Below, one piece after another: positions 22,703-36,602 of a stretch of 64,000 nucleotides of DNA (position 1 is the first letter of the stretch; every line of letters begins with the position of its first letter). Location of the stretch: NCBI GenBank assembly GCA_963678705.1, contig OY783204.1, positions 13,836,759-13,900,758 of the forward strand, in the 5' to 3' direction. The notes under the pieces are model-generated. The model was not told the DNA's origin and ran no database searches. It worked only from the letters and a program-made list of their open reading frames with translations. Source of the stretch: Panorpa germanica (lineage: Eukaryota; Arthropoda; Insecta; Mecoptera; Panorpidae). A program made the position numbers and the translations under genes.

Positions 22703-24247
22703 ACTGACCATTTGTTTGTTACCATTGAATGTTCATGAACGATCAATCACTATTTCCAAGAAAACCGCATATATTGTTCACTTAATCACTTATAACAATT
22801 AATACACTCTCATTATTATTTAAAACACGTATTTATATAAACTAATTCTTGTGTTTTAATATTATTTATAGTTAATGTTATTCTACTTACTTGATAGTGG
22901 GCGGCAACCTTTTGTCTTCCGTATATTTGTAGTGTTTATATGAGGTCTTCCTTATATATCTCTACAGATTTTTTGAATTTTAAACCACTTAATGTTTTAG
23001 CACTAACACTAACCTAATTATTATCACTTTTTTTGTGTATCGCACTTATTAATGTCTTATATCAAACATCAAAGTTACAAATTTGAGGTTATGTTTATAA
23101 GACCGCGTGTACGCGTAATGAAAAATTCGTTTTTTACACTGGTTTCCAATTGTCAAACTTTTGTAAAAACACTTTGTTTAGGGTAAATTAACACAAATTT
23201 AAAACAAACTTAACTACTTTTCGTTTGAAAAAGTATTTATATAATTTATTTAATTTTTTTCCATAATTAATTTCTCACTTTTAATCACTTTTTTCACCTA
23301 AAGTAGCAGGAGCCGATCACACACATAGTAGATAGGAACCACTTGTATTGCAAAGCAATATTAACGTCCTTGTAAACCAATACGTAGGTCTTCCTTTTTG
23401 TATTAAGTCCCATCTGTCTTACCAGAGCTTATGCATATATGCATTTATCTCTTTGGCAAAATATATAGTATCGTCTCCAGATTTTTATCCTACAGCCGCA
23501 TTAACTTTAAATCCTCGAAATTTGTCGCAATAATTTTAAATCATCAAAATTTGATTTTTTCAGTTCTAGCGTAATTTGTACTTGAGTAAGTGCATGAGTG
23601 ATTTTTAAATCTAAAGGAATTGTCCCCAATATCACTTGCACCACTTCTGTAGATACAGTTCTGCAACAACGCGTCATCGTCAATAACATAGTTCTTTGCA
23701 TGGAAGATCTGGAAGATTGATCCTGTAATACCATGCCGAAGCTCAATACACAACTATTAGCATAAATGCCTCCTTGTATATTGTCGGCATAGTTGCCGAG
23801 TTTAAGCTTCATTCCGTCCTTGTGACACGCGCAAGGTGTGATACAAGTTTATCATTCGTTGTTACTGTATTTGTTTCGTAGCTTTGTAGCTTCAAGAAAC
23901 TACAGATTTTATATATAGCAGGTCGAGAACGGCTTTCTAGAGTTTCTGTACTATTTGCACCGATAAGGATCACATTATCGTTAACAAAACATATGTCTAC
24001 ACAACCTTTCGAGTGAGAAACACAGTTCTCGTCGAATACCATGTTCCAGAGCTCAGGCCTTATTACAGATCGCTGAGGACAACCTTTAGATAGTTGCCTA
24101 TTCATGGAACGGTAATCGGGTTGTAAAATAATGTTCGACAATGAAAATAGTTCTTCATAGCGCAGTAGACGTACCTATAGGTTTTTGCCGGTCTAATTCT
24201 TTGAAGGTCACTTGGCCACCGGACATCAACAAAGGCCCACTGAATTT
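22662..24247. repeat. Satellite unit U4, 1586 bp
   Basis: Its right half is duplicated with 1210-bp spacing in U5 (both have gttaacaaaacat and caggccttatt). Its left half matches the left half of U9. Confidence 0.93.
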
Positions 24248-24288
24248 CTATAAATATCTCATATACATACTTGTACTTATGCCTACTT
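23349..24288 (-). pseudogene. R1-like RT relic (U4/U5)
   Basis: Pieces 24141-23809 (RSVIRPELWN and FVNDN variants) and 23812-23507. The VIRP and FVND variants recur only in U5. Confidence 0.75.
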
Positions 24289-25457
24289 ACTGACCATTTG
24301 TTTGTTACCATTGAATGTTCATGAACGATCAATCACTATTTCCAAGAAAACCGCATATATTGTTCACTTAATCACTTATAACAATTAATACACTCTCATT
24401 ATTATTTAAAACACGTATTTATATAAACTAATTCTTGTGTTTTAATATTATTTATAGTTAATGTTATTCTACTTACTTGATAGTGGGCGGCAACCTTTTG
24501 TCTTCCGTATATTTGTAGTGTTTATATGAGGTCTTCCTTATATATCTCTACAGATTTTTTTAATTTTAAACCACTTAATGTTTTAGCACTAACACTAACC
24601 TAATTATTATCACTTTTTTTGTGTATCGCACTTATTAATGTCTTATATCAAACATCAAAGTTACAAATTTGAGGTTATGTTTATAAGACCGCGTGTACGC
24701 GTAATGAAAAATTCGTTTTTTACACTGGTTTCCAATTGTCAAACTTTTGTAAAAACACTTTGTTTAGGGTAAATTAACACAAATTTAAAACAAACTTAAC
24801 TACTTTTCGTTTGAAAAAGTATTCATATAATTTATTTAATTTTTTTCCATAATTAATTTCTCACTTTTAATCACTTTTTTCACCTAAAGTAGCAGGAGCC
24901 GATCACACACATAGTAGATAGGAACCACTTGTATTGCAAAGCAATATTAACGTCCTTGTAAACCAATACGTAGGTCTTCCTTTTTGTATTAAGTCCCATC
25001 TGTTGCCGAGTTTAAGCTTCATTCCGTCCTTGTGACACGCGCAAGGTGTGATACAAGTTTATCATTCGTTGTTACTGTATTTGTTTCGTAGCTTTGTAGC
25101 TTCAAGAAACTACAGATTTTATATATAGCAGGTCGAGAACGGCTTTCTAGAGTTTCTGTACTATTTGCACCGATAAGGATCACATTATCGTTAACAAAAC
25201 ATATGTCTACACAACCTTTCGAGTGAGAAACACAGTTCTCGTCGAATACCATGTTCCAGAGCTCAGGCCTTATTACAGATCGCTGAGGACAACCTTTAGA
25301 TAGTTGCCTATTCATGGAACGGTAATCGGGTTGTAAAATAATGTTCGACAATGAAAATAGTTCTTCATAGCGCAGTAGACGTACCTATAGGTTTTTGCCG
25401 GTCTAATTCTTTGAAGGTCACTTGGCCACCGGACATCAACAAAGGCCCACTGAATTT
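24248..25457. repeat. Short satellite unit U5, 1210 bp
   Basis: Lacks 376 bp: cccatctgt at about 24995-25003 runs straight into gttgccgag, which normally lies 376 bp further on. The overlap at the junction is about 2 bp. Confidence 0.93.
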
Positions 25458-25498
25458 CTATAAATATCTCATATACATACTTGTACTTATGCCTACTT
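24935..25498 (-). pseudogene. R1-like RT relic, internally deleted (U5/U6)
   Basis: Piece 25351-25019 has the same sequence as that of U4. The thumb and RTVSTE segment is removed by the 376-bp deletion. Confidence 0.75.
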
Positions 25499-27044
25499 AC
25501 TGACCATTTGTTTGTTACCATTGAATGTTCATGAACGATCAATCACTATTTCCAAGAAAACCGCATATATTGTTCACTTAATCACTTATACCAATTAATA
25601 CACTCTTATTATTATTTAAAACACGCATTTATATAAACTAATTCTTGTGTTTTAATATTATTTATAGTTAATGTTATTCGACTTACTTGATAGTGGGCGG
25701 CAACCTTTTGTCTTTCGTATATTTGTAGTGTTTATATGAGGTCTTTCTTATATATCTCTACAGATTTTTTGAATTTTAAACCACTTGATGTTTTAGCACT
25801 AACACTAACCTAATTATTATCACTTTTTTTCTCTATCGCACTTAATAATGTCTTATATCAAACATCAAAGTTACAAATTTGAGGTTATGTTTATAAGACC
25901 GCGTGTACGCGTAATGAAAAATTCGTTTTTAACACTGGTTTCCAACTGTCAAACTTTTGTAAAAACACTTTGTTTAGGGTAAATTAACACAAATTTAAAA
26001 CAAACTTAAATACTTTTCGTTTAAAAAAGTATTCATATAATTTATTTAATTTTTTTCCATAATTAATTTCTCACTTTTAATCACTTTTTTCACCTAAAGT
26101 AGCAGGAGCCGATCACACACATAGTAGATAGGAACCACTTGTGTTGCAAAGCAATATTAACGTCCTTGTAAACCAATACGTAGGTCTTCCTTTTTGTATT
26201 AAGTCCCATCTGTCTTACCAGAGCTTATGCATATATGAATTTATCTCTTTTGCAAAATATATAGTATCGTCTCCAGATTTTTATCCTACAGCCGCATTAA
26301 CTTTAAATTCTCGAAATTTGTCGCATTAATTTTAAATCATCAAAATTTGATTTTTTCAGTTCTAGCGTAATTTGTACTTGAGTAAGTGAATGTTTGATTT
26401 CTAAATCTAAAGGAATTGTCCCCAATATCACTTGCACCACTTCTGTAGATACAGTTCTGCAACAACGCGTCATCGTCAATAACATAGTTCTTTGCATGGA
26501 AGATCTGGAAGATTGATCCTGTAATACCATGCCGAAGCTCAATACACAACTATTAGCATAAATGCCCCCTTGTATAGTGTCGGCATAGTTGCCGAGTTTA
26601 AGCTTCATTCCGTCCTTGTGACACGCGCAAGGTGTGATACAAGTTTATCATTCGTTGTTACTGTATTTGTTTCGTAGCTTTGTAGCTTCAAGAAACTACA
26701 GATTTTATATATAGCAGGTCGAGAACGGCTTTCTAGGGTTTCTGTACTATTTGCACCGATAAGGATCACATTATCGATGGCAAAACATATGTCTACACAA
26801 CCTTTCGAGTAAGAAACACAGTTCTTGTCGAATACCATGTTCCAGAGCTCAAGCCCCATTACAGATCGCTGAGGACAACCTTTAGATAGTTGCCTATTCA
26901 TGGAACGGTAATCGGGTTGTAAAATAATGTTCGACAATAAAAAAAAGTTCTCTATAGCGCAGTAGACGTACCTATAGGTTTTTGCCGGTCTAATTCTATG
27001 AAGGTCACTTGGCCACCGGACATCAACAAAGGCACACTGAATTT
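25458..27044. repeat. Satellite unit U6, 1587 bp
   Basis: The left part has tctttcgtat, shared with U10. The right part (gtgaatgttt, atcgatggcaa, caataaaaaaaag) is shared with the right part of U9. Confidence 0.93.
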
Positions 27045-27085
27045 CTATAAATATCTCATATACATACTTGTACTTATGCCTACTT
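26145..27085 (-). pseudogene. R1-like RT relic with the longest open piece (U6/U7)
   Basis: The piece 27129-26605 is 174 codons and joins motif A (FIEIQCAFVDVRWPSDL), motif B (KGCPQRSVMGLELWN) and motif C (FAIDN) in one frame, thanks to a local indel (caataaaaaaaag). It confirms the order of RT motifs. Catalytic residues are still wrong, so function is not expected. A second piece is 26608-26303. Confidence 0.8.
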
Positions 27086-28630
27086 ACTGACCATTTGTTT
27101 GTTACCATTGAATGTTCATGAACGATCAATTACTATTTCCAAGAAAACCGCATATATTGTTCACTTAATCACTTATAACAATTAATACACTCTCATTATT
27201 ATTTAAAACACGCATTTATATAAACTAATTCTTGTGTTTTAATATTATTTATAGTTAATGTTATTCTACTTACTTGATAGTGGGCGGCAACCTTTTGTCT
27301 TCCGTATATTTGTAGTGTTTATATGAGGTCTTCCTTATATATCTCTACAGATTTTTTGAATTTCAAACCACTTAATGTTTTAGCACTAACACTAACCTAA
27401 TTATTATCACTTTTTTTGTGTATCGCACTTATTAATGTATTATATCAAACATCAAAGTTACAAATTTGAGGTAATGTTTATAAGACCGCATGTACGCGTA
27501 ATGAAAAATTCGTTTTTAACACTGGTTTCCAACCGTCAATCTTTTGTTAAAACACTTTGTTTAGGGTAAATTAACACAAATTTAAAACAAACTTAAATAC
27601 TTTTCGTTTGAAAAAGTATTCATATAATTTATTTAATTTTTTTCCATATTTAATTTCTCACTTTTAATCACTTTTTTCACCTAAAGTAGCAGGAGCCGAT
27701 AACACACATAGTAGATAGGAACCACTTGTATTGCAAAGCAATATTAACGTCCTTGTAAACCAATACGTAGGTCTTTCTTTTTGTATTAAGTCCCATCTGT
27801 CTTACCAGAGCTTATGCATATATGCATTTATCTCTTTGGCAAAATATATAGTATCGTCTCCAGATTTTTATCCTACAGCCGCATTAACTTTAAATCCTCG
27901 AAATTTGTCGCATTAATTTTAAATCATCAAAATTTGATTTTTTCAGTTCTAGCGTAATTTGTACTTGAGTAAGTGCATGAGTGATTTTTAAATCTAAAGA
28001 AATTGTCCCCAATATCACTTGCACCACTTCTGTAGATACAGTTCTGCAACAACGCGTCATCGTCAATAACATAGTTCTTTGCTTGGAAGATCTGGAAGAT
28101 TGATCCTGTAATACCATGCCGAAGCTCAATACACAACTATTAGCATAAATGCCTCCTTGTATATTGTCGGCATAGTTGCCGAGTTTAAGCTTCATTCCGT
28201 CCTTGTGACACGCACAAGGTGTGATACAAGTTTATCATTCGTTGTTACTGTATTTGTTTCGTAGCTTTGTAGCTTCAAGAAACTACAGATTTTATATATA
28301 GCAGGTCGAGAACGGCTTTGTAGAGTTTCTGTACTATTTGCACCGATAAGGATCACATTATCGTTGGCAAAACATATGTCTACACAACCTTTCGAGTGAG
28401 AAACACAGTTTTCGTCGAATACCATGTTTCAGAGCTCAGGCCCCATTACAGATCGCTGAGGACAACCTTTAGATAGTTGCCTATTCATGGAACGGTAATC
28501 GGGTTGTAAAATAATGTTCGACAATGAAAATAGTTCTTTATAGCGCAGTAGACGTACCTATAGGTTTTTGCCGGTCTAATTCTTTGAAGGTCACTTGGCC
28601 ACCGGACATCAACAAAGGCCCACTGAATTT
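27045..28630. repeat. Satellite unit U7, 1586 bp
   Basis: Twin of U2 at an offset of 7555 bp. Confidence 0.93.
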
Positions 28631-28671
28631 CTATAAATATCTCATATACATACTTGTACTTATGCCTACTT
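27732..28671 (-). pseudogene. R1-like RT relic (U7/U8)
   Basis: Pieces 28425-28192 (begins after a TGA at the ELWN Trp) and 28195-27890 (GTISLDLKI, SSKQRTM as in U2). Confidence 0.75.
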
Positions 28672-30216
28672 ACTGACCATTTGTTTGTTACCATTGAATG
28701 TTCATGAACGATCAATCACTATTTCCAAGAAAACCGCATATATTGTTCACTTAATCACTTATAACAATTAATACACTCTTATTATTATTTAAAACACGTA
28801 TTTATATAAACTAATTCTTGTGTTTTAATATTATTTATAGTTAATGTTATTCTACTTACTTGATAGTGGGCGGCAACCTTTTGTCTTCCGTATATTTGTA
28901 GTGTTTATATGAAGTCTTCCTTATATATCTCTACAGATTTTTTGAATTTTAAACCACTTAATGTTTTAGCACTAACACTAACCTAATTATTATCACTTTT
29001 TTTGTGTATCGCACTTATTAATGTCTTATATCAAACATCAAAGTTACAAATTTGAGGTAATGTTTATAAGACCGCGTGTACGCGTAATGAAAAATTCGTT
29101 TTTTACACTGGTTTCCAATTGTCAAACTTTTGTAAAAACACTTTGTTTAGGGTAAATTAACACAAATTTAAAACAAACTTAACTACTTTTCGTTTGAAAA
29201 AGTATTCATATAATTTATTTAATTTTTTTCCATAATTAATTTCTCACTTTTAATCACTTTTTTCACCTAAAGTAGCAGGAGCCGATCACACACATAGTAG
29301 ATAGGAACCACTTGTATTGCAAAGCAATATTAACGTCCTTGTAAACCAATACGTAGGTCTTTCTTTTTGTATTAAGTCCCATCTGTCTTGCCAGAGCTTA
29401 TGCATATATGCATTTATCTCTTTGGCAAAATATATAGTATCGTCTCCAGATTTTTATCCTACAGCCGCATTAACTTTAAATCCTCGAAATTTGTCGCATT
29501 AATTTTAAATCATCAAAATTTGATTTTTTCAGTTCTAGCGTATTTTGTACTTGAGTAAGTGCATGAGTGATTTTTAAATCTAAAGGAATTGTCCCCAATA
29601 TCACTTGCACCACTTCTGTAGATACAGTTCTGCAACAACGCGTCATCGTCAATAACATAGTTCTTTGCATGGAAGATCTGGAAGATTGATCCTGTAATAC
29701 CATGCCGAAGCTCAATACACAACTATTAGCATAAATGCCTCCTTGTATATTGTCGGCAAAGTTGCCGAGTTTAAGCTTCATTCCGTCCTTGTGACACGCG
29801 CAAGGTGTGATACAAGTTTATCATTCGTTGTTACTGTATTTGTTTCGTAGCTTTGTAGCTTCAAGAAACTACAGATTTTATATATAGCAGGTCGAGAACG
29901 GCTTTCTAGAGTTTCTGTACTATTTGCACCGATAAGGATCACATTATCGTTGGCAAAACATATGTCTACACAACCTTTCGAGTGAGAAACACAGTTCTCG
30001 TCGAATACCATGTTTCAGAGCTCAGGCCCCATTACAGATCGCTGAGGACAACCTTTAGATAGTTGCCTATTCATGGAACGGTATTCGGGTTGTAAAATAA
30101 TGTTCGACAATGAAAATAGTTCTTCATAGCGCAGTAGACGTACCTATAGGTTTTTGCCGGTCTAATTCTTTGAAGGTCACTTGGCCACCGGACATCAACA
30201 AAGGCCCACTGAATTT
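28631..30216. repeat. Satellite unit U8, 1586 bp
   Basis: Twin of U3 at an offset of 7555 bp. Confidence 0.93.
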
Positions 30217-30257
30217 CTATAAATATCTCATATACATACTTGTACTTATGCCTACTT
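29318..30257 (-). pseudogene. R1-like RT relic (U8/U9)
   Basis: Pieces 30011-29778 (TGA at the ELWN Trp) and 29781-29476. Confidence 0.75.
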
Positions 30258-31803
30258 ACTGACCATTTGTTTGTTACCATTGAATGTTCATGAACGATCA
30301 ATCACTATTTCCAAGAAAACCGCATATATTGTTCACTTAATCACTTATAACAATTAATACACTCTCATTATTATTTAAAACACGTATTTATATAAACTAA
30401 TTCTTGTGTTTTAATATTATTTATAGTTAATGTTATTCTACTTACTTGATAGTGGGCGGCAACCTTTTGTCTTCCGTATATTTGTAGTGTTTATATGAGG
30501 TCTTCCTTATATATCTCTACAGATTTTTTGAATTTTAAACCACTTAATGTTTTAGCACTAACACTAACCTAATTATTATCACTTTTTTTGTGAATCGCAC
30601 TTATTAATGTCATATATCAAACATTAAAGTTACAAATTTGAGGTTATGTTTATAAGACCGCGTGTACGCGTAATGAAAAATTCGTTTTTTACACTGGTTT
30701 CCAATTGTCAAACTTTTGTAAAAACACTTTGTTTAGGGTAAATTAACACAAATTTAAAACAAACTTAACTACTTTTCGTTTAAAAAAGTATTCATATAAT
30801 TTATTTAATTTTTTTCCATAATTAATTTCTCACTTTTAATCACTTTTTTCACCTAAAGTAGCAGGAGCCGATCACACACATAGTAGATAGGAACCACTTG
30901 TATTGCAAAGCAATATTAACGTCCTTGTAAACCAATACGTAGGTCTTCCTTTTTGTATTAAGTCCCATCTGTCTTACCAGAGCTTATGCATATATGCATT
31001 TATCTCTTTGGCAAAATATATAGTATCGTCTCCAGATTTTTATCCTACAGCCGCATTAACTTTAAATCCTCGAAATTTGTCGCATTAATTTTAAATCATC
31101 AAAATTTGATTTTTTCAGTTCTAGCGTAATTTGTACTTGAGTAAGTGAATGTTTTATTTCTAAATCTAAAGGAATTGTCCCCAATATCACTTGCACCACT
31201 TCTGTAGATATAGTTCTGCAACAACGCGTCATCGTCAATAACATAGTTCTTTGCATGGAAGATCTGGAAGATTGATCCTGTAATACCATGCCGAAGCTCA
31301 ATACACAACTATTAGCATAAATGCCCCCTTGTATAGTGTCGGCATAGTTGCCGAGTTTAAGCTTCATTCCGTCCTTGTGACACGCGCAAGGTGTGATACA
31401 AGTTTATCATTCGTTGTTACTGTATTTGTTTCGTAGCTTTGTAGCTTCAAGAAACTACAGATTTTATATATAGCAGGTCGAGAACGGCTTTCTAGGGTTT
31501 CTGTACTATTTGCACCGATAAGGATCACATTATCGATGGCAAAACATATGTCTACACAACCTTTCGAGTAAGAAACACAGTTCTTGTCGAATACCATGTT
31601 CCAGAGCTCAAGCCCCATTACAGATCGCTGAGGACAACCTTTAGATAGTTGCCTATTCATGGAACGGTAATCGGGTTGTAAAATAATGTTCGACAATAAA
31701 AAAAAGTTCTCCATAGCGCAGTAGACGTACCTATAGGTTTTTGCCGGTCTAATTCTTTGAAGGTCACTTGGCCACCGGACATCAACAAAGGCACACTGAA
31801 TTT
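30217..31803. repeat. Satellite unit U9, 1587 bp, mosaic
   Basis: Left part like U4 (aacttaactactt, tttttacactgg); right part like U6 (gtgaatgttt, atcgatggcaa). The switch falls roughly between 30780 and 31150. Confidence 0.93.
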
Positions 31804-31844
31804 CTATAAATATCTCATATACATACTTGTACTTATGCCTACTT
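30904..31844 (-). pseudogene. R1-like RT relic with long open piece (U9/U10)
   Basis: Piece 31888-31364 (174 codons) is the counterpart of 27129-26605 in U6, with the same FAIDN and MGLELWN. The second piece 31367-31062 has RCCRTISTE. Confidence 0.78.
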
Positions 31845-33389
31845 ACTGACCATTTGTTTGTTACCATTGAATGTTCATGAACGATCAATTACTATTTCCA
31901 AGAAAACCGCATATATTGTTCACTTAATCACTTATAACAATTAATACACTCTCATTATTATTTAAAACACGCATTTATATAAACTAATTCTTGTGTTTAA
32001 ATATTATTTATAGTTAATGTTATTCGACTTACTTGATAGTGGGCGGCAACCTTTTGTCTTTCGTATATTTGTAGTGTTTATATGAGGTCTTTCTTATATA
32101 TCTCTACAGATTTTTTGAATTTTAAACCACTTGATGTTTTAGCACTAACACTAACCTAATTATTATCACTTTTTTTGTCTATCGCACTTATTAATGTCTT
32201 ATATCAAACATCAAAGTTACAAATTTGAGGTTATGTTTATAAGACCGCGTGTACGCGTAATGAAAAATTCGTTTTTAACACTGGTTTCCAACTGTCAAAC
32301 TTTTGTAAAAACACTTTGTTTAGGGTAAATTAACACAAATTTAAAACAAACTTAAAGACTTTTCGTTTGAAAAAGTATTCATATAATTTATTTAATTTTT
32401 TTCCATAATTAATTTCTCACTTTTAATCACTTTTTTCACCTAAAGTAGCAGGAGCCGATCACACACATAGTTGATAGGAACCACTTTTGTTGCAAAGCAA
32501 TATTAACGTCCTTGTAAACCAATACGTAGGTCTTCCTTTTTGTATTAAGTCCCATCTGTCTTGCCAGAGCTTATGCATATATGCATTCATCTCTTTGGCA
32601 ATATATTTGGTATCGTCTCCAGACTTTTATCCTACAGCCGCATTAACTTTAAATCCTCGAAATTTGTCGCATTAATTTTAAATCATCAAAATTTGATTTT
32701 TTTAGTTCTAGCGTAATTTGTACTTGAGTAAGTGCATAAGTGATTTTTAAATCTAAAGGAATTGTCCCCAATATCACTTGCACCACTTCTGTAGATACAG
32801 TTCTGCAACAACGCGTCATCGTCAATAACATAGTTCTTTGCATGGAAGATCTGGAACATTGATCCTGTAATACCATGCCGAAGCACAATACACAACTATT
32901 AGCATAAATGCCCCCTTGTATAGTGTCGGCATAGTTGCCAAATTTAAGCTTCATTCCGTCCTTGTGACACGCGCAAGGTGTGTTACAAGTTTATCATTCG
33001 TTGTAACTGTATTTGTTTCGTAGCTTTGTAGCTTCAAGAAACTACAGATTTTATATATAGCAGGTCGAGAACGGCTTTCTAGGGTTTCTGTACTATTTGC
33101 ACCGATAAGGATCACATTAACGTTGGCAAAACATATGTCTACACAACCTTTTGAGTGAGAAACACAGTTCTCGTCGAATACCATGTTTCAGAGCTCAGGC
33201 CCCATTACAGATCGCTGAGGACAACCTTTAGATAGTTGCCTTTTCATGGAACGGTAAGCGGTTTGTAAAATAATGTTTGGCAATGAAAATAGTTCTCCAT
33301 AGCGTAGTAGACGTACCTATAGGTTTTTGCCGGTCTAATTCTTTGAAGGTCACTTGGCCACCGGACATCAAAAAAGGCACACTGAATTT
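31804..33389. repeat. Satellite unit U10, 1586 bp
   Basis: Its left part shares tctttcgtat and gaggtctttc with U6; from here on the units read ggcacactg again, not ggcccactg. Confidence 0.93.
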
Positions 33390-33430
33390 CTATAAATATC
33401 TCATATACATACTTGTACTTATGCCTACTT
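32491..33430 (-). pseudogene. R1-like RT relic (U10/U11)
   Basis: Pieces 33184-32951 (FANVN in place of FANDN; TGA at the ELWN Trp) and 32954-32649. Confidence 0.74.
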
Positions 33431-34975
33431 ACTTACCATTTGTTTGTTACCATTGAATGTTTATGAACGATCAATCACTATTTCCAAGAAAACCGCATAT
33501 ATTGTTCACTTAATCACTTATAACAATTAATACACTCTCATTATTATTTAAAACACGCATTTATATAAACTAATTCTTGTGTTTTAATATTATTTATAGT
33601 TATTGTTATTCGACTTACTTGAAAGTGGGCGGCAACCTTTTGTCTTCCGTATATTTGTAGTGTTTATATGAGGTCTTCCTTATAAATCTCTACAGATTTC
33701 TTGAATTTTAAACCACTTGATGTTTTAGCACTAACACTAACCTAATTATTATCACTATTTTTGTCTATCGCACTTATTAATGTCTTATATCAAACATTAA
33801 AGTTACAAATTTGAGGTTATGTTTATAAGACCGCGTGTACGCGTAATAAAAAATTCGTTTTTAACACTGGTTTCCAACTGTCAAACTTTTGTAAAAACAC
33901 TTTGTTTAGGGTAAATTAACACAAATTTAAAACAAACTTAAATACTTTTCGTTTAAAAAAGTATTCATGTAATTTATTTAATTTTTTTCCATAATTAATT
34001 TCTCACTTTTAATCACTTTTTTCACCTAAAGTAGCAGGAGCCGATTACACACATAGTAGATAGGAACCACTTGTGTTGCAAAGCAATATTAACGTCCTTG
34101 TAAACCAATACGTCGGTCTTCCTTTTTGTATTAAGTCCCATCTGTCTTGCCAGAGCTTACGCATATACGCATTCATCTCTTTGGCAATATATTTGGTATC
34201 GTCTCCAGACTTTTATCCTACAGCCGCATTAACTTTAAATCCTCGAAATTTGTCGCATTAATTTTAAATCATCAAAATTTGATTTTTTCAGTTCTAGCGT
34301 AATTTGTACTTGAGTAAGTGCATGAGTGATTTTTAAATCTAAAGGAATTGTCCCCAATATCACTTGCACCACTTCTGTAGATACAGTTCTGCAACAACGC
34401 GTCATCGTCAATAACATAGTTCTTTGCATGGAAGATCTGGAAGATTAATCCTGTAATACCATGCCGAAGCACAATACACAACTATTAGCATAAATGCCTC
34501 CTTGTATAGTGTCGGCATAGTTGCCGAGTTTAAGCTTCATTCCGTCCTTGTAACACGCGCAAGGTGTGTTACAAGGTTATCATTCGTTGTTACTGTATTT
34601 GTTTCGTAGCTTTTTAGCTTTAAGAAACTTTAGATTTTATATATAACAGGTCGAGAACGGCTTTCTAGGGTTTCTGTACTATTTGCACCGATAAGGATCA
34701 CATTATCGTTGGCAAAACATATGTCTACACAACCTTTCGAGTAAGAAACACAGTTCTCGTCGAATACCATGTTCCAGAGCTCAGGCCCTATTACAGATCG
34801 CTGAGGACAACCTTTAGATAGTTGCCTTTTCATGGAACGGTAATCGGTTTGTAAAATAATGTTCGACATTGAAAATAGTTCTTCATAGCGCAGTAGACGT
34901 ACCTATAGGTTTTTGCCGGTCTAATTCTTTGAAGGTCACTTGGCCACCGGACATCAACAAAGGCACACTGAATTT
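33390..34975. repeat. Satellite unit U11, 1586 bp
   Basis: The palindrome ATGCATATATGCAT of other units reads acgcatatacgcat here (34159-34172), with both ATGCAT copies changed to ACGCAT. Confidence 0.93.
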
Positions 34976-35016
34976 CTATAAATATCTCATATACATACTT
35001 GTACTTATGCCTACTT
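34077..35016 (-). pseudogene. R1-like RT relic (U11/U12)
   Basis: Pieces 34869-34630 (79 codons, cut short by a change in aactttagatt) and 34481-34272 or 34429-34235 in other frames. Confidence 0.72.
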
Positions 35017-36561
35017 ACTTACCATTTGTTTGTTACCATTGAATGTTCATGAACGATTAATCACTATTTCCAAGAAAACCGCATATATTGTTCACTTAAT
35101 CACTTATAACAATTATTACACTCTCATTATTATTTAAAACACGCATTTATATAAACTAATTCTTGTGTTTTAATATTATTTATAGTTAATGTTATTCGAC
35201 TTACTTGATAGTGGGCGGCAACCTTTTGTCTTCCGTATATTTGTAGTGTTTATATGAGGTCTTCCTTATATATCTCTACAGATTTCTTGAATTTTAAACC
35301 ACTTGATGTTTTAGCACTAACACTAACCTAATTATTATCACTTTTTTTGTCTATCGCACTTATTAATGTCTTATATCAAACATCAAAGTTACAAATTTGA
35401 GGTTATGTTTATAAGACCGCGTGTACGCGTAATGAAAAATTCGTTTCTAACACTGGTTTCCAACTGTCAAACTTTTGTAAAAACACTTTGTTTAGGGTAA
35501 ATTAACACAAATTTAAAACAAACTTAAATACTTTTCGTTTGAAAAAGTATTCATATAATTTATTTAATTTTTTTCCATAATTAATTTCTCACTTTTATTC
35601 ACTTTTTTCACCTAAAGTAGCAGGAGCCGATCACACACATAGTAGATAGGAACCACTTGTGTTGCAAAACAATATTAACGTCCTTGTAAACCAATACGTA
35701 GGTCTTCCTTTTTGTATTAAGTCCAATCTGTCTTGCCAGAGCTTATGCATATATGCATTCATCTCTTTAGCAATATATTTGGTATCGTCTCCAGACTTTT
35801 ATCCTACAGCCGCATTAACTTTAAATCCTCGAAATTTGTCGCATTAATTTTAAATCATCAAAATTTGATTTTTTTAGTTCTAGCGTAATTTGTACTTGAG
35901 TAAGTGCATGAGTGATTTTTAAATCTAAAGGAATTGTCCCCAATATCACTTGCACCACTTCTGTAGATACAGTTCTGCAACAACGCGTCATCGTCAATAA
36001 CATAGTTCTTTGCATGGAAGATCTGGAAGATTGATCCTGTAATACCATGCCGAAGCACATTACACAACTATTAGCATAAATGCCCCCTTGTATAGTGTCG
36101 GCATAGTTGCCGAGTTTAAGCTTCATTCCGTCCTTGTGACACGCGCAAGGTGTGTTACAAATTTATCATTCGTTGTAACTGTATTTGTTTCGTAGCTTTG
36201 TAGCTTCAAGAAACTACAGATTTTATATATAGCAGGTCGAGAACGGCTTTCTAGGGTTTCTGTACTATTTGTACCGATAAGGATCACATTATCGTTAGCA
36301 AAACATATGTCTACACAACCTTTCGAGTGAGAAACACAGTTCTCGTCGAATACCATGTTTTAGGGCTCAGGCCCCATTACAGATCGCTGAGGATAACCTT
36401 TAGATAGTTGCCTTTTCATGGAACGGTAAGCGGTTTGTAAAATAATGTTCAACAATGAATATAGGTCTCTATAGCGCAGTAGACGTACCTATAGGTTTTT
36501 GCCGGTCTAATTCTTTGAAGGTCACTTGGCCACCGGACATCAACAAAGGCACACTGAATTT
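34976..36561. repeat. Satellite unit U12, 1586 bp
   Basis: Array-type unit with private changes such as gcaaaacaat and aagtccaatc. Confidence 0.93.
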
Positions 36562-36602
36562 CTATAAATATCTCATATACATACTTGTACTTATGCCTAC
36601 TT
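35663..36602 (-). pseudogene. R1-like RT relic (U12/U13)
   Basis: Pieces 36356-36123 and 36126-35821. The ELWN Trp position has become TAA (ccatgttttag). Confidence 0.74.
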
